Source: Bifidobacterium commune
GTDB lineage: Bacteria > Actinomycetota > Actinomycetes > Actinomycetales > Bifidobacteriaceae
Assembly: GCF_900094885.1 (NCBI RefSeq)
Contig: NZ_FMBL01000002.1
Location: 194,697-258,696, forward strand
DNA length: 64,000 bases
Direction of reading: 5' to 3'
The notes under the pieces are model-generated. The model was not told the DNA's origin, did not search any database, and saw only the letters and a program-made list of their open reading frames with translations. The translations under genes were made by a program, and so were the position numbers. Shown here one piece after another: positions 1 to 7,920 of this stretch (position 1 is its first letter; the number at the start of each line of letters is the position of its first letter).

Positions 1-349
1 TGGCTCCACGTCCGAGCATGACGCGCTCGCCAGGATTGGCTTTCTCCACGTCTTCACGAATGCGTTCATCGCCCGGTTCGAGCCAGACCGGCGGGAAATT
101 GTCGATAACCGGAACGGTGTCGATGTGCCCGGCCAGCACCACCCGTTGCACACGGCCGAGGGAGGTGGACGCAACCACCGTATCGCCCATGCGGTGAACC
201 GTCAGGTGCGGCTGATCGCGCAGCAACGCCTCGATCTCGTCGGCGAGCGCCGTTTCATCATCGGAAACCGAATATACGTTCATCAACGCTTCGAACAGCC
301 CGTTGAGCGCGGCCTCGCGTGTGACCGACTGCTTTATCGTCAAACTCAT
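1..349 (-). CDS. dapE: Succinyl-diaminopimelate desuccinylase, N-terminal part (cut by window edge)
   Basis: The first 116 residues of an M20-family metallopeptidase are visible; the rest runs off the left edge. The family hydrolyses N-succinyl-LL-diaminopimelate in the lysine/peptidoglycan branch, using two zinc ions in the cytoplasm. The diagnostic segment [12 protein letters not shown], carrying the first metal-binding His and the neighbouring Asp, lies near residues 70-81 and is followed by a Pro-rich stretch typical of DapE. The ATG at 349 gives MSLTIKQSV. Divergent from the AEC carrier gene. Other M20 deacylases share this motif, so the exact substrate is inferred from the motif and from the nearby lysA and hom genes. 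Confidence 0.82.
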   Translation of the reverse strand, partial: MSLTIKQSVTREAALNGLFEALMNVYSVSDDETALADEIEALLRDQPHLTVHRMGDTVVASTSLGRVQRVVLAGHIDTVPVIDNFPPVWLEPGDERIREDVEKANPGERVMLGRGA

Positions 350-624
350 GGTCTCATCCTATCGAACCCGTGCCCATATTCCGGCTTCCATTTTATTAGC
401 GATGTCTTGATTGGGCGCCCCGCCCACGTTTTTTGCCTCTTCACTTCCTTGCCGTTACGTTCCCATCCCGCCGTATATACATTCGTTGATTCAACGGAGG
501 AACCATGATGCCCAATAATACCGGTTGTAAATGTAGCGCTGTGAGATAGGACTTCACAAACGGCGAAAAAACGAGCATCATGGTATGTGTTACGAGATTC
601 GTCGACTTGTGCGAGGAGTGGATC

Positions 625-1566
625 GTGGGCTTGCTCAGTGCGATGCAGGGATTTGTGGTCATCGCCATCATCATCGGCACCGGCTATGCTACGGCACGGC
701 TAAATATCGGCGGACCAAGCGCGCAAATGGTGCTTAACCGTTATGCATTCTTCGTCACAAATCCGTTCCTGATGTTCGCGATTCTTTCCAAAGAGCCGAT
801 TGCGAACATCTTCAACCAGTCAATTGTTGTTGCCTTCTTTTCGGCTGTGGCCACCGGCGCGCTGTTTTTGCTGCTCAACAGATTGTTCTTCCATATGGGG
901 CCCGCGGATGCGACGGTTGGCACACTCAATTCGCTGTATCTGAACTCCAACAACATCGGCCTGCCAATCGCCACATACATTTTGGGCAATCCCACGCTGG
1001 TGGCCCCCATCCTCGTCATGCAGCAGGCGATTTTCGCACCGATCGCGCTTACCGTGCTGGACTATGCGGCCACGGGCAAGATTTCGTTCAAACGAGCGCT
1101 GGGGCAACTTCTTCGACAGCCGTTACTAATCGGTTCATTGGGTGGGATTCTGGTTTCCGTCATCAGTGCACGGACTGGCTTCTACCCGATTCCGAAGTTC
1201 ATCTACGATCCGATCTACATGATCGGGCAGGCGGCGGTGCCAATGATTCTGATGGCATTCGGCATGTCGCTGCACGGCACACGGCCGATGGAAAACAAAA
1301 GCTCGCGCCCGGCCGTCATTGCCGTTACGGTGCTGAAAAACGTGGTGATGCCGTTGATCGCGTTCCTCATCGCGTTCTTCATCATGGAATTCCGCGGCAA
1401 GGTGCTTTATGCCTGCGTTGTGCTGGCGGCGCTGCCTGCTGGGCAGAATGTATACAACTTCGCGGCGCGATACAACGTCGGAACCACATTCGCACGTGAC
1501 GGGGTGCTGATTTCCACAATTACCAGTCCATCCGTCATCGCCCTCATCGCCGCGCTGCTGGACTGA
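625..1566 (+). CDS. AEC-family (auxin efflux carrier-like) permease
   Basis: About 313 residues, almost entirely hydrophobic, with roughly ten predicted membrane segments in two halves, as in the AEC/bile-acid-arsenite superfamily. The conserved NSxNIGLPIA-type segment of the first half (NSNNIGLPIATYILG) and the gly-rich GQNVYNFAARYNV segment of the second half are clear. Bacterial members export or import small organic acids or amino acids; the substrate cannot be read here. An upstream ATG at 580 is in frame, but GTG 625 has GAGGAG six bases before it and starts directly ahead of the first membrane helix, so it is preferred. It sits alone, divergent from dapE; lysine-pathway neighbours hint at, but do not prove, an amino-acid role. 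Confidence 0.85.
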   Translation: MGLLSAMQGFVVIAIIIGTGYATARLNIGGPSAQMVLNRYAFFVTNPFLMFAILSKEPIANIFNQSIVVAFFSAVATGALFLLLNRLFFHMGPADATVGTLNSLYLNSNNIGLPIATYILGNPTLVAPILVMQQAIFAPIALTVLDYAATGKISFKRALGQLLRQPLLIGSLGGILVSVISARTGFYPIPKFIYDPIYMIGQAAVPMILMAFGMSLHGTRPMENKSSRPAVIAVTVLKNVVMPLIAFLIAFFIMEFRGKVLYACVVLAALPAGQNVYNFAARYNVGTTFARDGVLISTITSPSVIALIAALLD

Positions 1567-1692
1567 TAGTGTTGCCGGGGCGACACGGTTGTCACTGGAT
1601 CTTCCGACGAATGTGCTGAATGAGGCAAGCATGTTGGCCCGAAGTCGATAAACCGAACTGAGCGGACAGAAAACACTGAACCGAAGTTGCAG

Positions 1693-3177
1693 CTACTGGC
1701 TGCGTTTCTCCTGTGCAAGGTGGTTGAGACGGGCGATGAAATTGGGCCAATCGGCATGCATTGCGGTGAGCAGTTTGCGCTTGGGCACTTCATCGACCGG
1801 AACCCATTCGATCGCCATGCTTTCATCGTCGTTGGCATGCGGGTCGACACTGCGGCCCGGGCGTTCGAAAGCGAAAACAGTCGTATAGGCCCAAGGTCCG
1901 TGTTCCTCACGATACGTGCCGACCACCTCGATGTCCTCGGGGGTGATGTTGGCCTCCTCATAACTTTCGCGCAACGCGCCTTCGATAGGGCTTTCACCGT
2001 CGGCGAGCGCCCCACCGGGAATTCCCCACGTGCCGCCTTCCGCACTCCACAGGGCACGATGCTGCATAACGATGTGAGTGACTTCGCCGGTCTCTTCGCT
2101 GCGTCGGGCGAGCAGAACACCGGCGGCCCCGTTCATCCCCCAATGTCGGCGACCGCAGGCGCACTGCACCCAACCATCGCCGGGCTGGTGAACGTTGTCT
2201 TTCGGAGGAATCACCGAGGTGGCTTGCTGCCCGGCAGTGACCGCATCGGCAGCTGTGCTGTTTGTGGCACCATCGGATTGCCTTGCCAGATTGGCCGACG
2301 CAACTTTGCCAAGTCCGGCATTCCACAAGTCCGCCCAATCGACACCCATGCTCTTGACCATGCGACGCAGCAGCGGCAGACTCAGGCCGAGCACACCGCT
2401 CGGATCACCGTCAATCCCGTCGATGAACGCCCCGCCGAGACCTTCCAGCGTAAAGCATCCTGCCACTTCCAGAGGCTCGCCCGAAGCGACGTATCCCTCG
2501 ATGTCACGATCGGAATAGTCCCCGAAACGCACTATGGCATGGCTTGAGGCAAGTTCCTGCCGACCGGTGGCGAAATCGATCAGGCAATGGCCGGTCCACA
2601 GCTCACCCGATTTGCCGTGCATCGCACTCAACCGTTCCCGCGCGACTTCGGGCGTGTGTGGCTTGCCCAGCGATTCGCCCTCGAAAAGGAACATGGAATC
2701 ACAGCCTACGATCAACGGGCCGACCGCGGCATCGGTAAAACCGGGCTGTCGGGCTTCAGCGAGTGTCATCGATTCGGTTTCCGTCGGGACACTGACACCT
2801 GAAAAGTCACGGGTCAGGGTCGTTGCGTCGCCGTTGGCAGCTTCAACGTTCTGGCTGCCTGCGGAAACGGTATCAGCTAGCCCAACTTCCTCGGCACGCA
2901 AGGGATAAGCGATAACCTGCTCACCATCGGCGTTTCTGGCGGTTTCGGCAACCTGACAGTAGGCCTCATACACGCTTGCGGCTTTGGCCCTGGCGAGGAT
3001 CATCACGCGTTGCTCGCATGTCAAATCATCGATGGATACCCCGCGAGCCTTAGCTTCGAAGGCAAGGACAGCCGGTTCATCGACGTGGGAGACATGGATG
3101 GTCGGGCTGATGCCAGCGGCGTTGAGCACATTACGTCGCGAAGGCGACTTGGAGGCGAGAATCAGCGAAATCGACAT
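1693..3177 (-). CDS. Maf-type nucleotide pyrophosphatase fused to a NUDIX hydrolase
   Basis: About 494 residues with two enzyme domains. Residues 1-285 are Maf/HAM1-like: LILASKSPSRR at the start (phosphate-binding S-R-R), GCDSMFLFEG with the catalytic Asp, and the C-terminal IDGIDGDPSGVLGLSLPLL motif. An extra stretch of about 70 low-complexity residues (around 80-150) sits just before the Asp motif. A linker and a CxC-containing segment lead to a NUDIX domain with a full NUDIX box (GGALADGESPIEGALRESYEE, about 388-409). Both domains sanitise or hydrolyse non-canonical nucleotides or nucleoside diphosphate derivatives. The ATG at 3177 gives a standard Maf N-terminus with GGAG upstream; a TTG at 3204 is possible. 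It lies 48 bases after thrB and is probably co-transcribed with hom-thrB. Confidence 0.88.
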   Translation of the reverse strand: MSISLILASKSPSRRNVLNAAGISPTIHVSHVDEPAVLAFEAKARGVSIDDLTCEQRVMILARAKAASVYEAYCQVAETARNADGEQVIAYPLRAEEVGLADTVSAGSQNVEAANGDATTLTRDFSGVSVPTETESMTLAEARQPGFTDAAVGPLIVGCDSMFLFEGESLGKPHTPEVARERLSAMHGKSGELWTGHCLIDFATGRQELASSHAIVRFGDYSDRDIEGYVASGEPLEVAGCFTLEGLGGAFIDGIDGDPSGVLGLSLPLLRRMVKSMGVDWADLWNAGLGKVASANLARQSDGATNSTAADAVTAGQQATSVIPPKDNVHQPGDGWVQCACGRRHWGMNGAAGVLLARRSEETGEVTHIVMQHRALWSAEGGTWGIPGGALADGESPIEGALRESYEEANITPEDIEVVGTYREEHGPWAYTTVFAFERPGRSVDPHANDDESMAIEWVPVDEVPKRKLLTAMHADWPNFIARLNHLAQEKRSQ

Positions 3178-3225
3178 ATCACTCCAAACGTATGGGACCT
3201 GCAAACAGTCCTTTTATGCTGTCAT

Positions 3226-4476
3226 CTAATCGGTTACTTCGATCTGTACGCCTTGCATACTGATCGGCAGATGCAGAACACGCCAGTGTCCGCTCGAAAG
3301 CTGGGATGACGCGATCTTGTCAATCTGCGATGCCGCGTCGCCGTAATGAAGCACAATCACGCACGGCCCAGCTCCGGACACCGCTGCTGCGAACCCTTGA
3401 GACCTCAACGTTTCGATAAGATCCCAAGCGGGAGACATCAGGCTTTTGCGATAAGGCTGGTGCACTTTGTCTTGCGTGGCCGAAAACAGAAGTCTGTTCG
3501 CACGCGAGGACCGGGAAACGTTGTGTCGGTCGTCTCGCTGGTCTCTCCCAAACAGGCAAACCGGACCGGAAGCGTTGTGTTGGTCGTTGGTTGCGCCGGT
3601 ACTCTGTTCTTCAAGATCATCGTCGGACAGTTGACTGTGCACCCCCAGACGGCTTTCACCGCATGTCGGGTTCATTGCGGCCGGGAGCAACGCCACACGT
3701 GAAATGTTGAATATCGCATCGCCATATGGCAGCTTTCCCGGCAGTGCTTCGCGGGCCTTTTCCGTGGAAAGCTCGAAATCCGGAATGAAAACAGCGGCGG
3801 TGATCGCGCACGAGACCGGATAGTTGACGGTATCGAACCCGGCACGAAGCGATTGCGGTCCAGAAACAGCCGCAGTACCGGCATCTGTCGAAGTCTCGGA
3901 ATTCCATGAAACCGTCAGGCCCCCATAGACGGCAGGAGCCACGTTGTCGGGATGCCCTTCAATGGCCGCAGCCATTTGAAAAACGGTGTCACGGTTGAAA
4001 TCGGCAGAGCCATACGCGAATACATAGGCTGCTGCGATGGCGGCCACGATGGCCTCGGCGGACGAACCCATCCCCCGTGCCTGTGGAATGTTGTTGTAAG
4101 CCTCAAGCATGAAGCCGAAACGTTGCAATCCGAATGCTTCGCACGCCCGACGGAATGTGGAGACGACCAGATGTTTCTCATCACGCGGCAGGGTTTCCTC
4201 CCCCTCACCGTGGATGATGACCGTGGCGTCGGTGTCGGGAGAAACGCCTGCGGACGCCTGACTGCTCTGATCATCTTGGAAACCACCATCCTGCGAACCG
4301 TCACGCCGATTCCCGACGCCTTGCCGATCGACGGCATCGCCCTCATTGAGGGTAAACACAAGCTCGTCGCGATAATCCAGCGCCAGGCCGACGGTATCGA
4401 AACCCGATCCGAGGTTGGCGCTCGTGGCCGGCACCCTCACTTTGACTTGCCGAACTTTCGGCAACATTCCCGCCAT
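3226..4476 (-). CDS. thrB: Homoserine kinase
   Basis: A GHMP kinase that phosphorylates L-homoserine with ATP for threonine synthesis. It is about 416 residues, against roughly 300 for most ThrB. The N-terminal VRVPATSANLGSGFDTVGLAL segment and the ATP-loop motif PQARGMGSSAEA are intact, as is the C-terminal GSGP-like SGAGPCVIV. The excess length comes from hydrophilic, low-complexity insertions: one near residues 50-85 (rich in D, Q, G, S) and one near 275-325 (rich in Q, N, S, R). ATG 4476 has AAGGAG six bases upstream, and that Shine-Dalgarno overlaps the hom stop codon, so the two genes are translationally coupled. Confidence 0.93.
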   Translation of the reverse strand: MAGMLPKVRQVKVRVPATSANLGSGFDTVGLALDYRDELVFTLNEGDAVDRQGVGNRRDGSQDGGFQDDQSSQASAGVSPDTDATVIIHGEGEETLPRDEKHLVVSTFRRACEAFGLQRFGFMLEAYNNIPQARGMGSSAEAIVAAIAAAYVFAYGSADFNRDTVFQMAAAIEGHPDNVAPAVYGGLTVSWNSETSTDAGTAAVSGPQSLRAGFDTVNYPVSCAITAAVFIPDFELSTEKAREALPGKLPYGDAIFNISRVALLPAAMNPTCGESRLGVHSQLSDDDLEEQSTGATNDQHNASGPVCLFGRDQRDDRHNVSRSSRANRLLFSATQDKVHQPYRKSLMSPAWDLIETLRSQGFAAAVSGAGPCVIVLHYGDAASQIDKIASSQLSSGHWRVLHLPISMQGVQIEVTD

Positions 4477-4486
4477 AATCGTCTCC

Positions 4487-5869
4487 TTACATCTCACGGA
4501 GAATCGAAGGCTTGCCTATGACGAAATCGAACTTGCACACTTGGTCGACGGTTTCACGCAAGGTGATTTCGCTGCACTGATGCGTCACGACGCGCAGGGT
4601 CTGCAGCTCACCCGAATACCCTGGATTGTGCGGCGTTGGTTTCAGATCCTGGTTAATGCCGTTGATAGAAACTCCGTGGTCAGCGAACGTCTTGGAAATC
4701 GCGGCAAGGATACCCGGGCGGTCGCAGACGCAGAAACGTACGGCGAACGCGGCATGGGAACTGCTCAGCGGGGCCTTGGGCAAGTGGCCGTACACTGAAA
4801 TCTGCTGGCCGGTGCTGCCTTGAACGATGTGGCGCGCGACGGTGACGATATCGCCCATCACGGCCGAAGCTGTGGGGGCTCCTCCTGCACCGCGGCCATA
4901 AAGCATCAGGTCGTCGGCCGCCTGCGCGTGGACGAATGCTGCGTTGAAGCTGCCATGGACGCTGGCCAGCGGGTGATCGTTGGGAATCAGTGCAGGATAG
5001 ACCCGAGCGGAAACCCCGTTTTCGGCATTGGCCACCACTGCCAACAGTTTGATGACCTTGCCTTCGGCGGTCGCCAGCGCGATGTCGTCGGCAGTGATGA
5101 GGGTGATGCCTTCCATTGCAACATCATCGATGCTCACCGGGGTGTGGAACGCGAGCGAGGCGACGATGGCGGCCTTGTTCGCCGCATCCTCGCCCTCGAC
5201 GTCACCGGTCGGGTCGGCCTCGGCGTATCCCTTGTCCTGCGCGTCCTTCAAAGCAACTTCGAAATCGAGACCCTTGGTGGTCATCTCGTCAAGAATGTAG
5301 TTGGTGGTGCCGTTCAAGATGCCAAGGACGCTGGTCACCTTGTCGCCGGCCAACGATTCGCGTAACGGACGAATAAGGGGAATTGCGCCGCCGACAGCAG
5401 CTTCGAAGTAGATATCAACGCCGTTTTCCTCGGCGGTGCGATATATTTCCGGACCGTATTTCGCCAGAAGCGCCTTGTTGGCGGTGACCACGGAAGCGCC
5501 GCTGTTCAGGGCATTCAGAACCAACGTGCGGGCGGGCTCAAGGCCTCCGATGAGTTCGACCACGATATCGCTGTGCGTGGCGACGTACTCGGTATCGGTG
5601 GTGAGCAGGGATGTGTCAATCCAAGAAGCACTCACGTTTTCAGGATGACGGCAGGCAATTTTGGAGATTTCGACCGGCCGACCTATGCGTTGCTCGAGCT
5701 CATCGCGCTGTTCGGTCAGAAGCCTCGCGACTTCGGAACCGACGGTACCCGCACCAAGCAGGCCCAGCCGAATCGGGTTCCGGTTACTGTCACCACCGCC
5801 GCTGAGGCCGCTCGTTTCGTTGCCGATCTGCCCTGCCTGCCGTTGTGACAAACCTTCGATCTGGCCCAT
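4487..5869 (-). CDS. hom: Homoserine dehydrogenase with C-terminal ACT domain
   Basis: Reduces aspartate semialdehyde to homoserine with NAD(P)H, at the branch to threonine and methionine. About 460 residues: a 30-residue hydrophilic N-terminal extension, a Rossmann domain (RLGLLGAGTVGSEVA), the catalytic-Lys motif TANKALLAKYGPE, the substrate-binding EADPTGDVEGEDAANK, and a C-terminal ACT domain (CDRPGILAAISKTFADHGVSI), which in this family senses threonine. The ATG at 5869 has GGGAG six bases upstream; a start at 5905 would add 12 residues without a better ribosome site. It is first in the hom-thrB-maf run. The 329-base leader upstream carries imperfect repeats and a hairpin. Confidence 0.95.
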   Translation of the reverse strand: MGQIEGLSQRQAGQIGNETSGLSGGGDSNRNPIRLGLLGAGTVGSEVARLLTEQRDELEQRIGRPVEISKIACRHPENVSASWIDTSLLTTDTEYVATHSDIVVELIGGLEPARTLVLNALNSGASVVTANKALLAKYGPEIYRTAEENGVDIYFEAAVGGAIPLIRPLRESLAGDKVTSVLGILNGTTNYILDEMTTKGLDFEVALKDAQDKGYAEADPTGDVEGEDAANKAAIVASLAFHTPVSIDDVAMEGITLITADDIALATAEGKVIKLLAVVANAENGVSARVYPALIPNDHPLASVHGSFNAAFVHAQAADDLMLYGRGAGGAPTASAVMGDIVTVARHIVQGSTGQQISVYGHLPKAPLSSSHAAFAVRFCVCDRPGILAAISKTFADHGVSINGINQDLKPTPHNPGYSGELQTLRVVTHQCSEITLRETVDQVCKFDFVIGKPSILREM

Positions 5870-6005
5870 GCCACTCTCCCGTCTTATCCGCTGATACCGC
5901 ACCATTTGGCTGGTTCATCAATCCTAGAAAACGAATCCGACACCGCCCAAAAGTCCGCTCGCCGCAAACACCCAACAACCGATCCCACGCAATCGGCCGC
6001 CGCCA

Positions 6006-6143
6006 ATGCAAGAAACTGGTCACCCAGGCTACACAAATGAACTGTTTCACTCACCCAGCGATGAGGATGCAAGAAAACGGTCGTTTGGAATGTGCACATG
6101 AACGGTTCCAAACATCCTACGATGGCGATGCCAGAGAACGGTC
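6006..6143. repeat. 61-bp imperfect tandem repeat in the hom upstream region
   Basis: The gap between lysA and hom (5870-6198) holds no convincing gene. Units starting at 6006, 6067 and 6128 are spaced exactly 61 bases apart. They share the core ATGCAAGAAAACGGTC (third unit ATGCCAGAGAACGGTC), and the first two also share ATGAACnGTT at +31. The middle unit contains an 8-bp perfect inverted repeat (GTTTGGAA 6083-6090, TTCCAAAC 6106-6113). The sequence is just upstream of hom on the minus strand, so a regulatory leader or regulator-binding array is possible. No known riboswitch was recognised. Confidence 0.6.
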
Positions 6144-6198
6144 GCGTGAGAGCAGGTGGGGCGAGTGGGATGAATGGTCGAGCCACAGGCTGGTGGGG

Positions 6199-7713
6199 TT
6201 AACCTGCGTCGTAGGAGAGGAGGTCGTCCAAGGTTTGGCGGCGGAGCATGATGTGAGCATCGACGTCGGAAACAGCGACAACTGCGGGGATAAGTGCCTG
6301 GTTGTAGTTGCTGGCCATCGTACGACCATAAGCACCGGTGACGGGGACAGCAATGATATCGCCCCTCTTAAGATCGCGCGGCAAGCTGCATTCACGCACG
6401 ATAATATCGCCGGATTCGCAGTGCATTCCGACAACACGTGCAAGCATGGCATCCTTAAGCCCACCATTCTCGCTCCTCTCGCCGCCGCAATCACGGCTCG
6501 CAAGCAATGCCGTGTAATCCGCACCATACAGCGTCGGACGGATGTTGTCGCTCATACCGCCGTCGACAGAAACATATGTGCGCTCGGAAATCGGCCGACC
6601 CGCATCGTCTTTGGTGTCTTTTGGCAACGTAACGCGCTTGATGGTGCCGACGCGGTAGAGCGTCACACCGGCCGGGGCGACGATCCAACGACCAGGTTCA
6701 AACGAGATTACAGGCGCGGGCATGCCGAGTGCGGTGTTGACTGCACAAACGGCCTGAGCGAGTCGGCCGAGTTCGACGTCGACGTCCATCGAATCCTCGG
6801 CATCGGTGTATGCCACAGAATAGCCGCCGCCAAGGTCTACTTCCGGCAGCATATAGGCATCGGTCTCGTAGAACGTTTTGCGCAAAAGCATCATACGTCG
6901 AGCCGCGACCACGAAGGCATCGGCATCGTGAATCTGTGAGCCAATATGCGAATGGATGCCGACCAGCTCAAGGTCTTCCTGCCGTGAATAAATATCCTTG
7001 AGCACCGCGAGCGCCGGCCCGTTCGCGACAGCATTCATGGCTTCAGCGAGTTCGCGGTCGGGCTGCGAAACGTTGGTATCGCTGGTGTCAGCAGCGCGAC
7101 CGTCAAGTTTGTTGAGCACGTCGAGCACTTCCGGACCAAGGTCGGCCGACAGCAGCGGAACACCGAATTTCTGGTCCTCATGGGCGGTGGAGATGTACTC
7201 GTGGCCGCCTGCGTGAATACCGGAAGTGACGCGCAGCATGACGCGGGCGCGCTTACCGAGCCGATGGGCGATGGCGGCGATGCGTGCCGGTTCGTCGGGC
7301 GAGTCCACGACGATTTTTGCGAAGTCCTCGCGTATCGCCAACTCGATCTCCTCATCGGATTTGTTGTTGCCATGCAGCACCAACCTAAGCCCTGGTGCCC
7401 CAGCGGCGAGGGCTATCTTCATTTCGCCCATCGAGCAGGTGTCCACAAACATACCGGCCTGTGTGACTATGCGCACGACCTCTTTGGAGAGGAACGCTTT
7501 GCCGGCGAAACTGACATGTGCAGTGTTGGTATTGAAGGCCGTCGATGCGGCGCGAACAAACTTCTCCGCACGCTTGCGCACTTCGTCGGTGTCGATCACA
7601 TAAAGCGGCGATCCGAACTCGTCAAGCAACGAAGCCGCGCTGCGCTCATTGAATGTGAGTTCACCGTTGCCGTCGAAGGTTGTTGACTCCGGCCAAATCG
7701 GAGTGATACCCAT
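6199..7713 (-). CDS. lysA: Diaminopimelate decarboxylase
   Basis: Last step of lysine synthesis: PLP-dependent decarboxylation of meso-diaminopimelate. About 504 residues, slightly long for LysA. It has the PLP-lysine region VSFAGKAFLS, the HSHIGSQIHDADAF motif, DLGGGYSVAY, the EPGRWIVAPAG motif and the C-terminal CESGDIIVRE segment that completes the active site across the dimer. The ATG at 7713 follows a GGCGGAAG ribosome site. It lies 207 bases downstream of argS in the same orientation; an argS-lysA pair is a known actinobacterial arrangement. A hydrophilic insertion around GRAADTSDTNVSQPDREL is not typical of E. coli LysA. Confidence 0.95.
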   Translation of the reverse strand: MGITPIWPESTTFDGNGELTFNERSAASLLDEFGSPLYVIDTDEVRKRAEKFVRAASTAFNTNTAHVSFAGKAFLSKEVVRIVTQAGMFVDTCSMGEMKIALAAGAPGLRLVLHGNNKSDEEIELAIREDFAKIVVDSPDEPARIAAIAHRLGKRARVMLRVTSGIHAGGHEYISTAHEDQKFGVPLLSADLGPEVLDVLNKLDGRAADTSDTNVSQPDRELAEAMNAVANGPALAVLKDIYSRQEDLELVGIHSHIGSQIHDADAFVVAARRMMLLRKTFYETDAYMLPEVDLGGGYSVAYTDAEDSMDVDVELGRLAQAVCAVNTALGMPAPVISFEPGRWIVAPAGVTLYRVGTIKRVTLPKDTKDDAGRPISERTYVSVDGGMSDNIRPTLYGADYTALLASRDCGGERSENGGLKDAMLARVVGMHCESGDIIVRECSLPRDLKRGDIIAVPVTGAYGRTMASNYNQALIPAVVAVSDVDAHIMLRRQTLDDLLSYDAG

Positions 7714-7920
7714 GTCTTCCGCCCTTGCATTCGCTGATATTCAAGTGCTTCCAACGATAACAAACCACCATGAAAACACTAAGGTACCGCCTCATAGTGG
7801 CATCGCGCTTACCATTGCATCGGCACCAACCTCATCAACCGGCCCCGCAAGCCACAGAACAACAATCCCACCGAAACCGAGATTCCGACGGGATTACAAG
7901 CATTTCAGGTGCTACCGAAC

